Part shown: positions 21,881 to 33,798 of the stretch, in pieces
Layout: each line of letters begins with the position of its first letter
Numbering within the stretch: position 1 is the first letter of the stretch
Notes under the pieces: model-generated
Told to the model about the DNA's origin: nothing
The model's input: only the letters and a program-made list of their open reading frames with translations
The model's database searches: none
Source of the DNA: Phialophora verrucosa
Taxonomy: Eukaryota; Ascomycota; Eurotiomycetes; Chaetothyriales; Herpotrichiellaceae
NCBI GenBank assembly: GCA_002099365.1
Contig: MSED01000015.1
Coordinates: forward strand, 1,674,001-1,738,000
DNA: 64,000 bases
Reading direction: 5' to 3'
Made by a program: the position numbers and the translations under genes

Positions 21881-23115
21881 TTACTTCGGTGGATTTTTAA
21901 CAAAGCTGATGCCGGTTTCGATGTTTGTCTTGAGACCCTTGATGGCCTCGTCCAAGAGCTTCTTCTCATAGTCGTTGGCACTCTTGAGGATATCAATGGC
22001 TTTTTCGGCACCGGCGGGCTGGACAAGGGTTAGCAAGAAAATTCAACTCGACGAAACAAGAACCTACTCCGAGCTCGACAGGAACCGAGAAGAAGTCGCA
22101 ACCAGTCGCCTCGGCGATGGCAGCGCCACCTTCTACGCCAGGCAGATAGACGAAAGTGGGCTCCACGATGCCCTTCTCACCCTTCGCTGCCTTGATCAGG
22201 GATTCCGCGAACCGGAAACCAGCATACGCCATAGAGAGAGTCGCAGAACCTGCCCCATCTTTGGCCTTTACCACCTCGTCACCACCAAATTGGACCCGGT
22301 TGACCAGAGCATCGAGTTTGTCAGATGGGATATTTACGGCCGGCTTGGCTTGGCTGAACAGTGGGACGATCGTGTTGCCGGAGTGGCCGCCGACCACAGG
22401 GATGCTCAGCTTGCGGGGGTCTTTCTCTCCGATGATATCTCCCACGAAGGTCTGGGCCCGGACGACGTCGAGGGTGGTGACACCGAACAGCTTCTTTGGG
22501 TTGAAGACACCTGCCGCCTTGAGGACCTCAGCAGCAATTGGGACAGTAGAGTTGACGGGGTTCGAGATGACACAGATGTATGCGTCCGGGCAGTATTTGG
22601 CAGCCGCCTCAATGAGACCCTTGACAATACCGGCATTGATCTTGAAAAGGTCGTCTCGGGTCATGCCGGGCTTCCCTGAAAGCAAGCATCAGTCTCGGAA
22701 GGTATCAATGTAGACCGGTAGACATACGGGGAACACCAGCAGGAATGATGACAATGTCTGCCCCTGTCAAAGCCTTCTTCTTTGCTTCTTCTGTCTCTGG
22801 CTTCTCGCCCTTGAAGTCACCTGGCGCTGCGACATAGCCACCAATGGTCTGCAGCAGTTAGAATTATGTCATGCCCAGAATCGGTCGAGAGGAGAGGACG
22901 TACTGCAACTGAGGAGATGTGTGACAGATCGGCAGCAACACCGGGAGTGTTGACCACATCGAAGAGTGCGAGGTCATCGATGAGGGGAGAGATCTTGCAG
23001 AGAAGAGACAATGGCTTGTCGACCAGTCAGTATATGCTCAGTGCGCCGTGACGAAGGCAGGAATCCATACCTGGCCGATGCCACCTGAAGCACCGAGAAC
23101 AACAGCTTTGACCAT
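21881..23115 (-). CDS. NAD-dependent malate dehydrogenase, cytosolic form
   Basis: Five exons: 23115-23071, 23014-22904, 22848-22728, 22675-22068 and 22018-21881, giving 340 residues. All introns are 49-56 bases, GT-AG, and phases close perfectly. The protein starts MVKAVVLGASGGIGQ, so the Rossmann glycine motif begins at once and there is no mitochondrial targeting extension. Further landmarks are DVVNTPGVAADLSHI, IPAGVPRKPGMTRDDL with substrate-binding Arg residues, ISNPVNSTVPI, and the active-site VVGGHSGNTIVPL with the catalytic His. The C-terminus FVKNPPK is not a peroxisomal PTS1. The enzyme interconverts malate and oxaloacetate with NAD(H), in shuttles and gluconeogenesis. A mitochondrial or glyoxysomal-type paralogue presumably lies elsewhere. 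The start region is interrupted after 15 codons, so it is easily missed. Confidence 0.93.
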
Positions 23116-23852
23116 GTTGACTGTTTAGTGAGGGGTAATTGGACTGTCGCGAGGGTCAGAGTGCTTGTTTTCAACTGTAAAACTCGCTAGTTACCTGTAG
23201 TGAAGCTCTAGAAAGTGTCAAGTGAAGGCGATAGGAGAAGGCACAAAGTTGGAAAGCACGAGAATGGGTTTTGTCGCAACAAGTGTTTATGAAGAGAGAG
23301 TATTCAACAAAGTTGAAAGCGGTCTGACTTTCTTGTGAGTGACGGAACGCGGGACACCAAAAACGAGGGGAAGCCGATCTTGCCCGCCAAGGCTCCGTCC
23401 AATCGCGCTTTGCAAGGGCGGCAGGACTTGTTCTCTCTTCCGAACTCCATTCCGCGCCTCTGTTGATCGGGCAGTTTTGGCGCAATCGCCCTTTTGGTCG
23501 CCTAGGCCCGAAGGCGAATGAAGCAGTGCGATGACGCTGCTTTCATACGAAACGAAAATTGCTCGGATCAGGCTGAGGCTCGTTTTGGTTGCGGCCATTG
23601 TTGTCTACACAAGCTCTGTAATGTTCCGCTCATCATGACCTTATCCTCATCCGATGCCAGCAACTCCAGCTTACTTCATCGCAAGTGCCCATTCCGAGAC
23701 CCGGTGCATCAGCCCTCCCCTCGGCTCATTGCCGGATACCTGACAAGCGTCTCGGTGGCTTGCTTCTTCTGCTCATCGGACGGGTGCCTTTCGACCCGTA
23801 GGTCTTGGTTCGAGATCTCTCTGAACGCGCATCGTCATTCGCCACTGGGACT
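23116..23852. other. Spacer: MDH promoter and eL28 3' flank
   Basis: 737 bases upstream of the minus-strand MDH gene and downstream of the minus-strand eL28 gene. The two genes are in tandem. No additional gene or clear promoter motif is supported. Confidence 0.5.
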
Positions 23853-24424
23853 CTATGCCGCTGTCTTCTTGGCCTGCTGCCCGCGAGGTTTCTTCTCTGG
23901 AGTGTCCTTCTTCACGCGTTGAGAGTCCTTGATCGCACTGGCTCGGGCCACGGCGTAGGTGTTCAAGTCCCCACGATACGAATTCTTGCCCACCGCATCT
24001 GCCACGTTCTTGTAGACCCTGTAGGTACCAGTCAGCCCTTGGATTTCTTCCTCTCATGTCTGTAATTGTTTCACTCACTTTCGGTTTGAGGTGGTCTTGC
24101 TGTAGGTATGTGTGTTGTGGTGCGAAGCAGGCTGGTGCGCCTTACCCGACTTCTTTGTCTTCAAAGTGACTCCTCCATTTTCGCCGGGCTGGATTGAGAC
24201 TGCCTTGTCGTTGACAAAACCGGCGTGTTTTCTCGAGTGCTTGTTGGTGAGGTTGAAGGGATCTCGGGAGAATTGGAAGCCGCCGTGTTGTTTGCTCTTG
24301 ACAAGATAGGCGTTGTTATTTCCTGCACCCCATCAGTATCGCTTCAAACCACCCCTATGGGATTTTATAACGTACTAACAACCTCCCAGATGAGGTCGGC
24401 GGAGATGTTTGGGCGTTCAGACAT
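23853..24424 (-). CDS. 60S ribosomal protein eL28
   Basis: Three exons: 24424-24376, 24322-24079 and 24018-23853, giving 152 residues. The product begins MSERPNISADLIWEVVRNNN and continues AYLVKSKQHGGFQFS, NLTNKHSRKHAGFVNDKAVS, then KTTSNRKVYKNVADAVGKNS and a Lys-rich tail ending QQAKKTAA. This matches eL28 along its length (N-terminal helix, central basic core, basic C-terminus). Budding yeast lacks eL28, whereas filamentous fungi and animals have it. The first exon is only 49 bases and its donor GTACGT is preceded by one base of an Arg codon; only this joining gives the expected VRNNN. The gene is divergent from the DUF2015-like gene. I am sure of the family and exon structure. Confidence 0.93.
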
Positions 24425-24859
24425 TGTGAAGGCGGTTGGACTGGTCTGAAGTTGTCAAAGATCTCATGTCTCGAACTTTTGGCGAATTTCGTCTGATGCC
24501 GATGCACTCTGTGCGCATGCAAACGATTGGCCGAGGAATTATCCGGCTTGGCATCTTGCTACGGTATGGCATTGAGCTTCTAGGTGCCATCCGCCGTCTC
24601 CGACATGTGCCGCGGCAGGCTGACGACAACTCCAAGCCCAAGCACAGCCTTCGGAACACGACTGAGCACCTCATCCCAGCAGCCTTCAGAGCTACCGCCT
24701 GAGTGTATGTCACTTGTTGACGCCGCGCGGAGCGCAATATGTGCACACATCTGTGATGATCCCCAATAACCTGTACAACAAAAGACCGCCATCTACCCGC
24801 ATGCAACAGCCGACCATCACGTCTCAAATCCGGTATTGAGCGAAAACAAGGGTGTAGTC
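24425..24859. promoter_or_regulatory. Divergent intergenic region eL28/DUF2015 gene
   Basis: 435 bases between divergent start codons, serving a highly expressed ribosomal protein gene on one side and a small membrane protein gene on the other. No motif is certain by eye. Confidence 0.45.
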
Positions 24860-25323
24860 ATGGGTTACATCCTGTACACCGTCCTTCTCTTCTCCCTTTT
24901 GTCTGCAACAAGTGAGTCGACCGATGAACGCAAATGCTTGCCTAGTGACAATACTAATCTCGGCCATTAGTCCTCTATCTCACTCGTTCTCGATGGACAC
25001 CGTACCTCCCCGAGCGCGTACAAGACGCTCTGTACCGCCTACATCCGAGTAATTTCACGTACAGCCGTCTACCCTCCACATTCATGGGCGACGTCGAAGG
25101 TGGTTTCACGTCTGCGGACTTCGACCTCTCTACGAACATCGTGGAAGGAGATTCTAGAGGGGGGCTGGACCAGACAGCGAAGCGAGAGATCCAGCGACTG
25201 ATGAAGATCCGAGGCCTCAATTTCGACGAGGCTCGCCGCGTGTACATGGAGCAGCGCTTTAAGAAGAATGGGATCGGAGCTGATGGAATACCGAGAGACC
25301 CTAAGTTCGTGTCGTTCTCTTGA
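24860..25323 (+). CDS. DUF2015-like small fungal membrane protein
   Basis: Two exons, 24860-24911 and 24971-25323, giving 134 residues. The first exon encodes a hydrophobic N-terminus (MGYILYTVLLFSLLSAT) that continues into ILYLT, either one membrane anchor or a signal anchor. The rest is soluble and contains GGFTSADFDLSTNI, GLDQTAKREIQRLMK, NFDEARRVYMEQRFKKNGIG and the end DPKFVSFS. I recognise this pattern as the fungal DUF2015 family, whose function is unknown to me. The splice (GTGAGT donor, CATTAG acceptor) joins T-I-L in frame. The ATG at 25084 inside exon 2 is internal. Upstream it is divergent from eL28; downstream it converges on ERG3. Confidence 0.78.
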
Positions 25324-26678
25324 GTGCCAATGGAGATGAGCGGGCGGCTCTTGGATTGTGGCGTCTATGCTCGTGCGGTATACGGAAGTATGCTGCTGGA
25401 ACGGTAAACTTGGAATGTCTACACTTCTCGCGGCTTTGAGAGACATCACTCCTTTGCGGCTTCGGATTGCGCATTGCTCGCCCAAGCAGCAGGTGCGGAC
25501 CCGGAGACAAACACGCTCTTGTGGGAGCAGTATGAACTGTGCCACTCTTCCAGGACTATCGTCGCATTCGATGTCTGACGACGCTTTCTTCGGATATGCA
25601 CTGGACGACCAGCATAGTCATTAATACCCCGTTGGCACAAAGTGTCGTTCTGTCCCCTCGTTCGCCATCTATATTTCGCTCAATATGGATGTCGACACCC
25701 GACACTCCATCTATGCCGCCAAAGGGGTAACCAATCAGCATACTCATTCGGCGCACTGCCTAATTCATTCGACTCATTACCAATACTTACAAGACCTTGG
25801 TCATTCGCACCTTCTGTCGGTACCATCTTGACGTTCATTTCCTCACCTTCCCGAACACCTATAAGTCACCCACGAAAGCAAAACCCTCTCCACGTCCTCA
25901 AAACTTCCAAGAAGAAAACGGACCTCTTACCTTTGGCATCACGCCCGTTCTTCCGGGCCATTACCGCATGCGTCCCCCAGGCGTCCCCCGGGAGGACTCC
26001 ATGTAACGCGAACAAGCCCCTACCGCCGCGTCAATCAGGCCCCTAAACACAGCGTCCTCCTACCGGCTTGAACCGGAAGATCGGATGTATCAAGCTGCGG
26101 TGTGTGTCCTTGGAGGAGTTACCTACACCTCTCCATTTTGAGGGTTTTCTGTCGGCGTGATCTATACGTGGTGCATCGTGGAAGCGGCATGAGATTTGCT
26201 GGGTGGCGTTGAAGGTGCGTCGAGTTAGTCTGGGCTAGGGGGATAGAGATGGTATTGGTGGATCATAGAGTGCTATTTATTGAGCACTTGCCAGGCCCAA
26301 TTATGAGTGAGTGAACACAATGGCAGCAGTAATATACTTTCAACTGGTGGCGCTTATAGACGTCCAGCTGTTGTGGCCAAAGATGCATCTGGCTGATTAG
26401 TTTGAGGCCTTTTGGGACCTTACTCATCCGTGGGTGAGTATATCTATGTACAATGAATGCTTCAGAGAATGGCTCGGGTCCGTTTGCTGATCACTTGCAT
26501 TCGAATGATCTCAACTTTTCGGCCTTGGAGGTGCACCGCCGGAAGAAAACCGACGTGCTCCAGCTCGCTGGAAGGAGGTTACTCCGAGCATCTGTCGTTC
26601 TTGGGGGGGAGGAGACGGCCGTGACCGAACTCAGGGATGATCCGATCCAACAGTTTCGTCCTTGTCGCAAATCCCTGT
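25324..26678. other. Convergent spacer DUF2015 gene/ERG3
   Basis: 1355 bases between two convergent genes, longer than two 3' ends need. On the minus strand, an ATG-started stretch near 25831 reads MNVKMVPTEGANDQGL and runs into a perfect GTAAGT. A second protein-like frame at 25556-25756 (minus) reads GGIDGVSGVDIHIERNIDGE. I could not join them into a convincing gene, so this is only a note. Confidence 0.35.
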
Positions 26679-27846
26679 TCACTGGTCTTTCTTCAAGTAT
26701 CCCCTGTCATCGTCGCCTTCGACTTCTTTGACGATTTTCTCCATCTCCTTAGCTTGCCTGTCGAACTCGGCCTTGCCCATTTTCGTCTCCCTCCTGAACA
26801 ATTCCTCGTTCGGCTTGCGATAGCTGCCTCCTAGACGATCCCACAAGGTCGTGAACTGGCCGTAGTTATAATTACTGGACTGGGATTAGCTAACGTAGTC
26901 GTCGCACGCAGCCGAAGATGACAACTCACAAGTACAAATGGTGCATCGTATGACAAGCGGCACCATTGATGATGGGGCTGTTGGCATAGTACTCGCCATC
27001 GTGGATAAAGATGGTCCAGATGTTGATGAAGACGAAGAGCGCAATGTATGCAAACTTCTGGAGAGGGAAGAGGAAGGGGAAGAGGTGGTAGGGGATCGAC
27101 TGCGCGAAGCCGTCAAGTGGGTGGAAGGCATGCGATGCGAACGGCGTCGGCACAATCCATTTGTGGTGCGGCTTGTGAAGAGTCTTGTATACCAACGGGT
27201 GGTGCAGACCGCGATGGATCCAGTAGATGCAGAGATCGGTGAAGAGGACGAAAAAGGGGAACTGAAGGAGGTTGTACCATGCGAATGGGGCTTCGGAGGA
27301 AAGATCGTAAAGTTTCGAGTAGCCGCGTACTTCGAGAAGCATACACGCCGCAGTCAAGACAGACATCAGCGGCATAGATCGATTCGCCTGGGCAATCTCC
27401 ATGCGGACTTGGTTTTTCAGGTATTTCGGATGCTGCGAGGCTGTCTTGTCGAAGATAAAGACATAGGACAAGGTGGCGCAGAGGAAGTAAAGAACCAGCC
27501 CAAAGAACCTCAAAACATGTTAGCCCCTCGGACATGGCAAAATCGAAATAACTGCAGCTCACCAAACTATGGCAAACAGGCTGACGCCTTGTCTGTAGAT
27601 GTTGTCGCGAGGCAGTGAGCTCTTGTACGCCCATTCAGTCGGATCCAAGCTGAAGAGCCGTGAAGCGGGTTCATATATGTATTTGTACTGAGGCGCTGGC
27701 GTGGCGCCCTCGCGAATACTTGAGAATGTCGAGGTCGCGCCATCATTGATTTTCTGGAGAACATAATGAGACGAATTGGCGGGAAACAGGGTCGCATAGA
27801 CCCGGTCGAGGAATAATGTGTCGACAATTTCGAGTATAATATCCAT
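26679..27846 (-). CDS. ERG3: Delta(7)-sterol C5(6)-desaturase
   Basis: Three exons: 27846-27563, 27508-26930 and 26874-26679, giving 352 residues. The protein starts MDIILEIVDTLFLDRVYATL, as fungal Erg3 proteins do. Four hydrophobic segments surround the iron-binding His boxes of the fatty-acid hydroxylase superfamily: HRGLHH (~193-198), HKPHH (~206-210) and HTMHH (~281-285). The last exon supplies FNYNYGQFTTLWDRLGGSYR and a charged C-terminus. The enzyme introduces the C5-C6 double bond late in ergosterol synthesis in the ER, using cytochrome b5-dependent electron supply. An open frame extends upstream to a GTG at 27873, but the ATG at 27846 matches the family start. Loss of this enzyme in fungi is a known route to altered azole response; this copy looks intact. 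Confidence 0.95.
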
Positions 27847-28504
27847 CGTGAACTCTACGCGGTCGATCGGCACCGCGTCGCCCCTATTGGATAATTTTCA
27901 AAAGCTTGCTGAATCAGTTGGTCAATGTCCGTCCGAGTCTTGAAAGCCGGGCTCTGGAAGCGTCGCTCAATATCGGTCGGTGGAATGGAAGATCAGGCAA
28001 GGGCTGGTAGAGTGATGGGGGCAGATTTCTGGAAAGAAAAGCGCTGTTAATGAGCATTGAAAGTGGCGTGAATTGGTTCGTGGTGATCCGAGAAGCCGAT
28101 AGCGGGCAGCGAAATTGTTTGTTGGAAGGTGGAGAGCATGAGCTCTGCAATTGGCTCTGCATGGGCGGTGAGCTTTAACTCCGCACGCTCCGACGCAGGT
28201 GTCAGGACATCGAGAGATTAGATAAGATATTCAATTGATCTCCACGTGACTCTCGCCCGAACTGCTCATCTCCGACTCTGCATTTCGTCAGTTTGATGGC
28301 ACGGCACCGACACAGCGGCGATTTCTGTGCAACATACTCTCCCAGCGCCATTGTGCCAGCGTGGTCATGCGAGTCCAATCTCAACCCTCTCTCATGTTTC
28401 CCGTCGAGACCTCGAAATGATCTTTGACCTCGGCGCAACCACCTACAGTCGCTTCTCCGTCCCTTGTCCGTGACCTGAATTGAGCACCGACTCATCTCTA
28501 GCTC
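27847..28504. promoter_or_regulatory. Divergent intergenic region ERG3/carrier gene
   Basis: 658 bases between divergent starts. It presumably carries the sterol-responsive promoter of ERG3. The nearest SREBP-like sequence I see (ATCACCAC, minus strand near 28081) is too degenerate to call. Confidence 0.45.
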
Positions 28505-29538
28505 ATGACTTCCCAGCACAAAAATGGTCTTTCACCTGCCTCGATCGAGACCATTGCTGGCTTATCAGCTGGCTTGATCTCGACCATTATCGTCCATCCT
28601 CTGGACATCATAAAGACACGGCTGCAGGGTAGGTGCAGTTTCTGGGATCTGGAGGAGCCCGCCTGCTCACTTCCTCAACAGTTGACACCTCTTCTCACCC
28701 TCTTCTCAACTCCTCCCGAGCTGTTCTTCGCGACATCCTCCGTAACGAAGGTCCTACTCGGCTTGCGGCACTCTATCGTGGCTTGGAGCCGAATCTCGTG
28801 GGTAATTCCGCCGGCTGGGCTCTTTATTTCCTGTGGTATCGAGAAGCTCAAGATGTCATTCGCAACCTACGAGGCTACACTCCTGCGCAGCAACTTACGT
28901 CAGTCGACTATCTCGCAGCCTCATCGGCCTCGGGCATTCTATCTGCCGTTCTCACAAACCCGATCTGGGTGGTCAAGACACGAATGCTTTCCACCTCGTC
29001 AGCTCAGACTGGTGCGTACCCGAGCATGATGCACGGACTGCGAGCGATATACAGGACAGAAGGCGTTCGTGGTTTCTTTCATGGTCTCACTCCGACGCTG
29101 TTCGGTGTCAGCCATGGTGCTCTATATTTTGTCGCTTATGAGAGGCTCAAGGTATGGCGCAAGGTGTCTAAGAAAGACCAGACACTTACAAACCTGGACA
29201 CCATCGTGGCATCGTCACTCTCAAAGACCTTCGCAGGCACCCTAACATATCCACACCAACTGTTGAGAGCTCGTCTGCAGACGTATGACCCGAGTGCGAC
29301 CACACACGTACGGGGACCCGGCCTCGTGCCTCTCATTAAACAGATATGGCGCAACGAGGGCCTGGTTGGCTACTACAAAGGCCTATTTCCAAATCTCCTG
29401 CGCGTCGTTCCCAGCACGTGTGTGACTTTTCTGGTATATGAGAACACCCGGTGGGCCTTGCCCAGAATGTTCGGGAAAGCGGACGACGATCCTGCCACTA
29501 GCACGGGGGTGGCGCGGAAGAGTGAAAGAACGCTTTAG
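28505..29538 (+). CDS. FLX1: Mitochondrial carrier, FAD/folate transporter type (Flx1-like)
   Basis: Two exons, 28505-28628 and 28682-29538, giving 326 residues. Three carrier repeats are visible with their signatures: HPLDIIKTRLQ (~32-42), NPIWVVKTRM and YPHQLLRARLQ. The second matrix signature pairs with LRAIYRTEGVRGFFHGL and the third with IWRNEGLVGYYKGL. The segment PNLVGNSAGWALYFLWY, with Trp beside the carrier core, and NPIWVVKTRM are features of the FAD/folate subgroup (yeast Flx1, human SLC25A32). It sits in the inner mitochondrial membrane, and Flx1 supplies FAD for matrix flavoproteins. The donor GTAGGT and acceptor CAACAG join Q to V in frame. Substrate is inferred from the subgroup only. 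Confidence 0.88.
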
Positions 29539-30599
29539 GAGAAAAGCAGGCGGTCAGATTATGTGTCCGAACCACTACTCGATGCTAGGCCTTCGTGCAT
29601 GAAACGTGTTTTGGCATCCCACGCTCCCAAACAGTGAGTGTCTGGTAATGTGGTCTGCTCAATGCTGGGCAAGACACCGGGGCGAAATTCTAGAGAGTCC
29701 TCGCTCGGCAAGCCTTGTCACCCCGTACCTGAAACCCCATTGCCATGTCAGGACAACGGCTCGGTTGATCAGAGCGCACCATGTGGGCCCAATGTTGGCT
29801 GGGCGAGCTGTCAAACCGAGACGGCGGCCTCCGAAGTATGATGGGGAAAGCTGTCAACACCTTCCTGTCAATCTGTCACTTTCTGGCTCGCTGCGGAAGG
29901 GCAAAGAAGCCCACGGGACGGATACGGGGCGCATCCGGAGTACGAGTAGCTAACGTCGCTCCTCAAACAGCAAGCATCACGATACTCCACTCCCGCATAA
30001 CGTAGAATCTCCACTCAGTACGAAAAGACTTGAGTGCTCATCAGCATTACCTCTATTCGCAGTGCCATGAAGCAAGCATGCCACGCACCCCGTCCGTGCA
30101 AGCCGCATTCCAATCAGGCCCGGGAGGGGGAGGATAAGATTGCCGACTGTAACCACGGCCGGGACGGCTCAACGCAAGGTCGGGCTGTATCAGTCACACG
30201 GCCCCTGTGTCTCTGCTATCTCGCGAATACGGAACTGGGTTCTATTCCTGCGCCAGATCTCCCCTACGAAACCTGCCAACAATCCTGTCATCGAACAAGA
30301 GACGTCCCAAGTCCACCAGTTGCTCGATTTGATTTGGAATGCCATGATCGGGGACTATGAAGATCTTACTGAGCCCCATCCTGAGTCGCTAACTGAGTTG
30401 GGCTCAGAACGGCAGCAAAGGTTAGCCCATCGCCCAAAGTGACCGGCTTATTGGGGTCGAAGAGCATCCTCCACGATCCCCGACCATCCATCCCACTCGC
30501 AGGCTAGGTGAAGGCCTGCTGCTGTTCGTGGCTGTCATTGGTCTGCTTACCCCTGTCCGCGGCGGTCAGACTGACTTTCTTGGTGTCTCTCTAGGGCCT

Positions 30600-30654
30600 T
30601 TCTAGCGCCCGTCGAGAAAACTCTTCTAGCGTTCTTCTAGCGCTGCTTCTAGCG
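30600..30654. repeat. Four copies of TTCTAGCG in 55 bases
   Basis: Exact octamer TTCTAGCG at 30600-30607, 30624-30631, 30635-30642 and 30647-30654. The last three are spaced 11 and 12 bases start to start, close to one helical turn. They lie in the middle of the gene-poor spacer. Confidence 0.85.
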
Positions 30655-33219
30655 TCCCACGTCCTCATGAGAATCAATTGCCAGTGGCTGACGACTTGAC
30701 TGGTTGGTGTCACAACAGCCTTGCCAACTTTGGCACCCAGCGATTCGGCGATCGATGCCATCCCGTGGTCAGTCGCTCCTGGGATGTTCGGATGGGAATA
30801 TCTCCGCTTCCGAATTGATACGACTACTCTTTCAGACCTTTCGTCAATGTCACTGCCCCTGCGATGCTGTTTCGCACGCACGCGGCATCCTCCATCGACA
30901 GGACTGGGTGCAGCATGATTTTAGCATTCCATGTTTGTCTTACTTGCCTATGAGCATATGGATAGATATCATGGTAGTCGTTTTGGTGTGGCCGCGCGTG
31001 TGGTCAAAGTGGGCATACTGTGTACATACCCAGTAGTGACATTCGACCGATCCGGCTCGCACGGATTGCAATCCTTCAGACCAAGCAAGCTCTCCTGCAT
31101 GATGCTCCTTGATTCGCCCCCATCCCAGGCCCGCATCTATCTTCGGTCGCCACAGCGCCTCAAGGCTCCCCATTCTGGCTACGACCATGTCATCACGACC
31201 AGGCAACCAGCGCCCCCTCGCTTGATTGCCCGCTGTCCTGGTATAGAGGACGAGGATCGCACATGAAGGTCGTCGGTCAATTTCCGCTCCAGAGAGACAC
31301 CTGCTTGAAGAGGTATTTCGTGGCTTGAGCTAATCCTGCCACAGCGCAAAGGTTACATGCAACAGGGACAGACAGGTACACGTACCTCACAGAGACTCTA
31401 GCGCATATGCATCAGGCACCGTACAGTAAGCAGCGTCTTAGCAGTCTTAGCAGTTCAGTCCAGCACTACTCGGCCCAGCGCTAGACTATGAAGGGCAGGC
31501 AGAGAGCTCGGGCACCATCAAGTACCGCAAAGCAGAGGACTGCCGGGATGCCGGGCGCGCTCCTCGAGGCAAGACAGAGACATCTCTGCCCAGACTATTC
31601 ATGCTCACCTGTTAAGCACGCACGTATGCATGCTAGCTACTGCAGTCCCACGACAGAGAGAGCGCCGAACCGCAGTGAGATGTTCAAGTTATAGTGTACA
31701 CTGTGTATAGGAGCTTTGAGCGACGGTAGATCCCAGAGTCAACTGTCAAAGAGAGTCGGTTTATTATTCATCGGACGCGGGGGATCCTCCACAGCTTCTG
31801 TGCTTGGTTGGTTGGTTGCTAGTAGGGTTGCTGCATCATCGGATAATCTGGCATGGCAATCCCATGACTATTTGCTGAGTCGGCTTGGACCTAATCTACA
31901 GCCTTGTCATGTCACAGCAAAGGATCGGTCAGTCAAGTTTCCAATCAGAACGGGTTGGTACACGATGTTGTGGGACAAGCAATCAGGCAACACGACGACC
32001 GATTCTGACTGGGTCTCTACGATTACGCCTTTGAACTCTAGGCCTTCAATTTCACTGACCGATCGGCTACTACTGTTATTGCTCACCCGTTGTGTGACGG
32101 CAAGCATAATATTGTGGGTAGGACATGCCGTGAGTGTTACTCGACAACTGATCACGTATAGCAGGGATGGACGACCTATTCCCGCCATCGTGTCACCCCG
32201 GTGCCGTATCGGCGATTGCCGTTGAAGTTGCAGTCTCAATTGCCACAAATTCTAGCACACAAGGCAGACAGGTCCACCAACCTGACTTGACCTGTTTGCG
32301 CACTCGAAACGGCAGGGACCAGCGCCCGGGAGCAGACCGCCAGTGTCACATCCGGGGCATGGCACAGCATGGGCATGACTTTCCCCCACAACAGCCAGGC
32401 AGGCAGCAAAAGTCCAATGCCGTGCAACGTTCCTTCAAGGAAGTGAAACGTGGTGGCTGGACTTGCCGGTGACAGGCGTTCGTGGCAGCGATCGACATCC
32501 AGTAGTAGGCATCTCTTGCTTGGTGCGCTGTTGTGGATTGGCATCACGAAACTTAAAATACCACGGTCTAGCATCACTGTATGACTACCCATATAGTGTG
32601 TGTGTGTGTATACGTGTGTAAGGAATGTATGCATGGCAAGTCAACAGCATTGGCACCATCAGAGCCGTTCCCTCAGCCTTGCGCGCAGTCGGCGAGACAA
32701 TTAAGTACTTGACACAACTCCATAGCACCCGGGGCATACCAACTCGTCAGCTCCGCCCGCGGCGATCTGATGCGTATGCGTTAATCCCTCACATCCAGGC
32801 TTAACCACTCATTATACCGTGGGATACGTACGTAGTCAAAGGCACCTCTAGCTAGAGAGGGGCGAGATAATACAGTACCCCTTCCATGGAGCGCGCCGCG
32901 GCGAGATGAGCCTCCCCTTCCGTCTTTCGTTGCTTCTTCTTCTTCCGTCCATTACCACGGCCCCGTTGAAACAGCGACCCAAGTCAGCCTGTACTGAGTA
33001 CGTCCACGTCGCATTGTGCTTTATCAGTGTACTACTGTACGTAAGAATCGGAGCGGATTCAAACGATGGCCCAGGACCAGTTGCTCAGTTGCTCCGTTAC
33101 TCACGCACTCGGTCCAAAAATGAGCTAGTACAGTAGGACAATGAATGCTCCAGCCAACGACCCCGTCCATGTCAATGTCATGCGACGTGCGCGGGATCCT
33201 GATCACGCGGACACACATT

Positions 33220-33246
33220 TACACGAACACACACACACACACACAT
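33220..33246. repeat. CA dinucleotide microsatellite
   Basis: A short run of alternating C and A, slightly interrupted, within the spacer. A related GT run lies near 32594-32610. Confidence 0.85.
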
Positions 33247-33753
33247 ACGTATACGCATAAACATAAGCACATGTGCACCTCATAGGCACACACTCACACA
33301 CCCCTGCGTCGCCTCTCTCCGATGGGAGGGACGCCCCTTTCCCCGCGCATGAGCCATGACGCACAAGAAGAAGAAAAACATCAACAACGTGTCACTGTCC
33401 CGTCCTCGCCACCTACTACTACTGTACCTACCGCCTCCCGCCTACCACTTGGCCCCCCGGGGAAGGGAGGGAGAAGAGGTATCGTAAACCCTACGCGATC
33501 AAATGGTATGTACAGACAGGCGAGGCTCGGCTCGCCATCCCCTCCCGCGCGGACTTACTTACTCCTTACTCCCCTTGTGTGGAATGGACCGGTTCTTTGG
33601 TTTTCGCCCCTTCATCAAGAAGATCCTCGAATGCTTTTTCCGTACGGGAGAGGGAGAGTTGGAGATACTGAGATAGAGAGAGATGTAGTAGTCCGACGCC
33701 CCATAACGCGAGAATAAAAGAAACAGAGTCGTCTGGAATTTTTTCGGAAAGCG

Positions 33754-33798
33754 AGACTCGAACTTGATAGACTCGAACTTGACAGACTCGAACTTGAT
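33754..33798. repeat. Three tandem 15-base units
   Basis: Unit AGACTCGAACTTGAT, three copies head to tail, with one base changed (final T to C) in the second copy. The copy number is small and the function unknown. Confidence 0.9.

Noticed and set aside
21848..21883. Cryptic peroxisomal targeting of malate dehydrogenase by stop-codon readthrough
   Set aside because: Reading on after the TAA gives AWIFSFSSGLF and a stop, not a PTS1 tripeptide.
27847..27873. Nine-codon upstream extension of ERG3 from a GTG
   Set aside because: The ATG at 27846 gives the start MDIILEIVDT that fits fungal Erg3 proteins.
28070..28095. SREBP (sterol regulatory) site in the ERG3 promoter
   Set aside because: ATCACCAC resembles but does not match the longer fungal consensus; one degenerate match is not evidence.
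30140..30442. 100-codon plus-strand frame in the carrier/zinc-finger spacer
   Set aside because: Composition is not distinctive, and no motif, domain or splice partner supports it.
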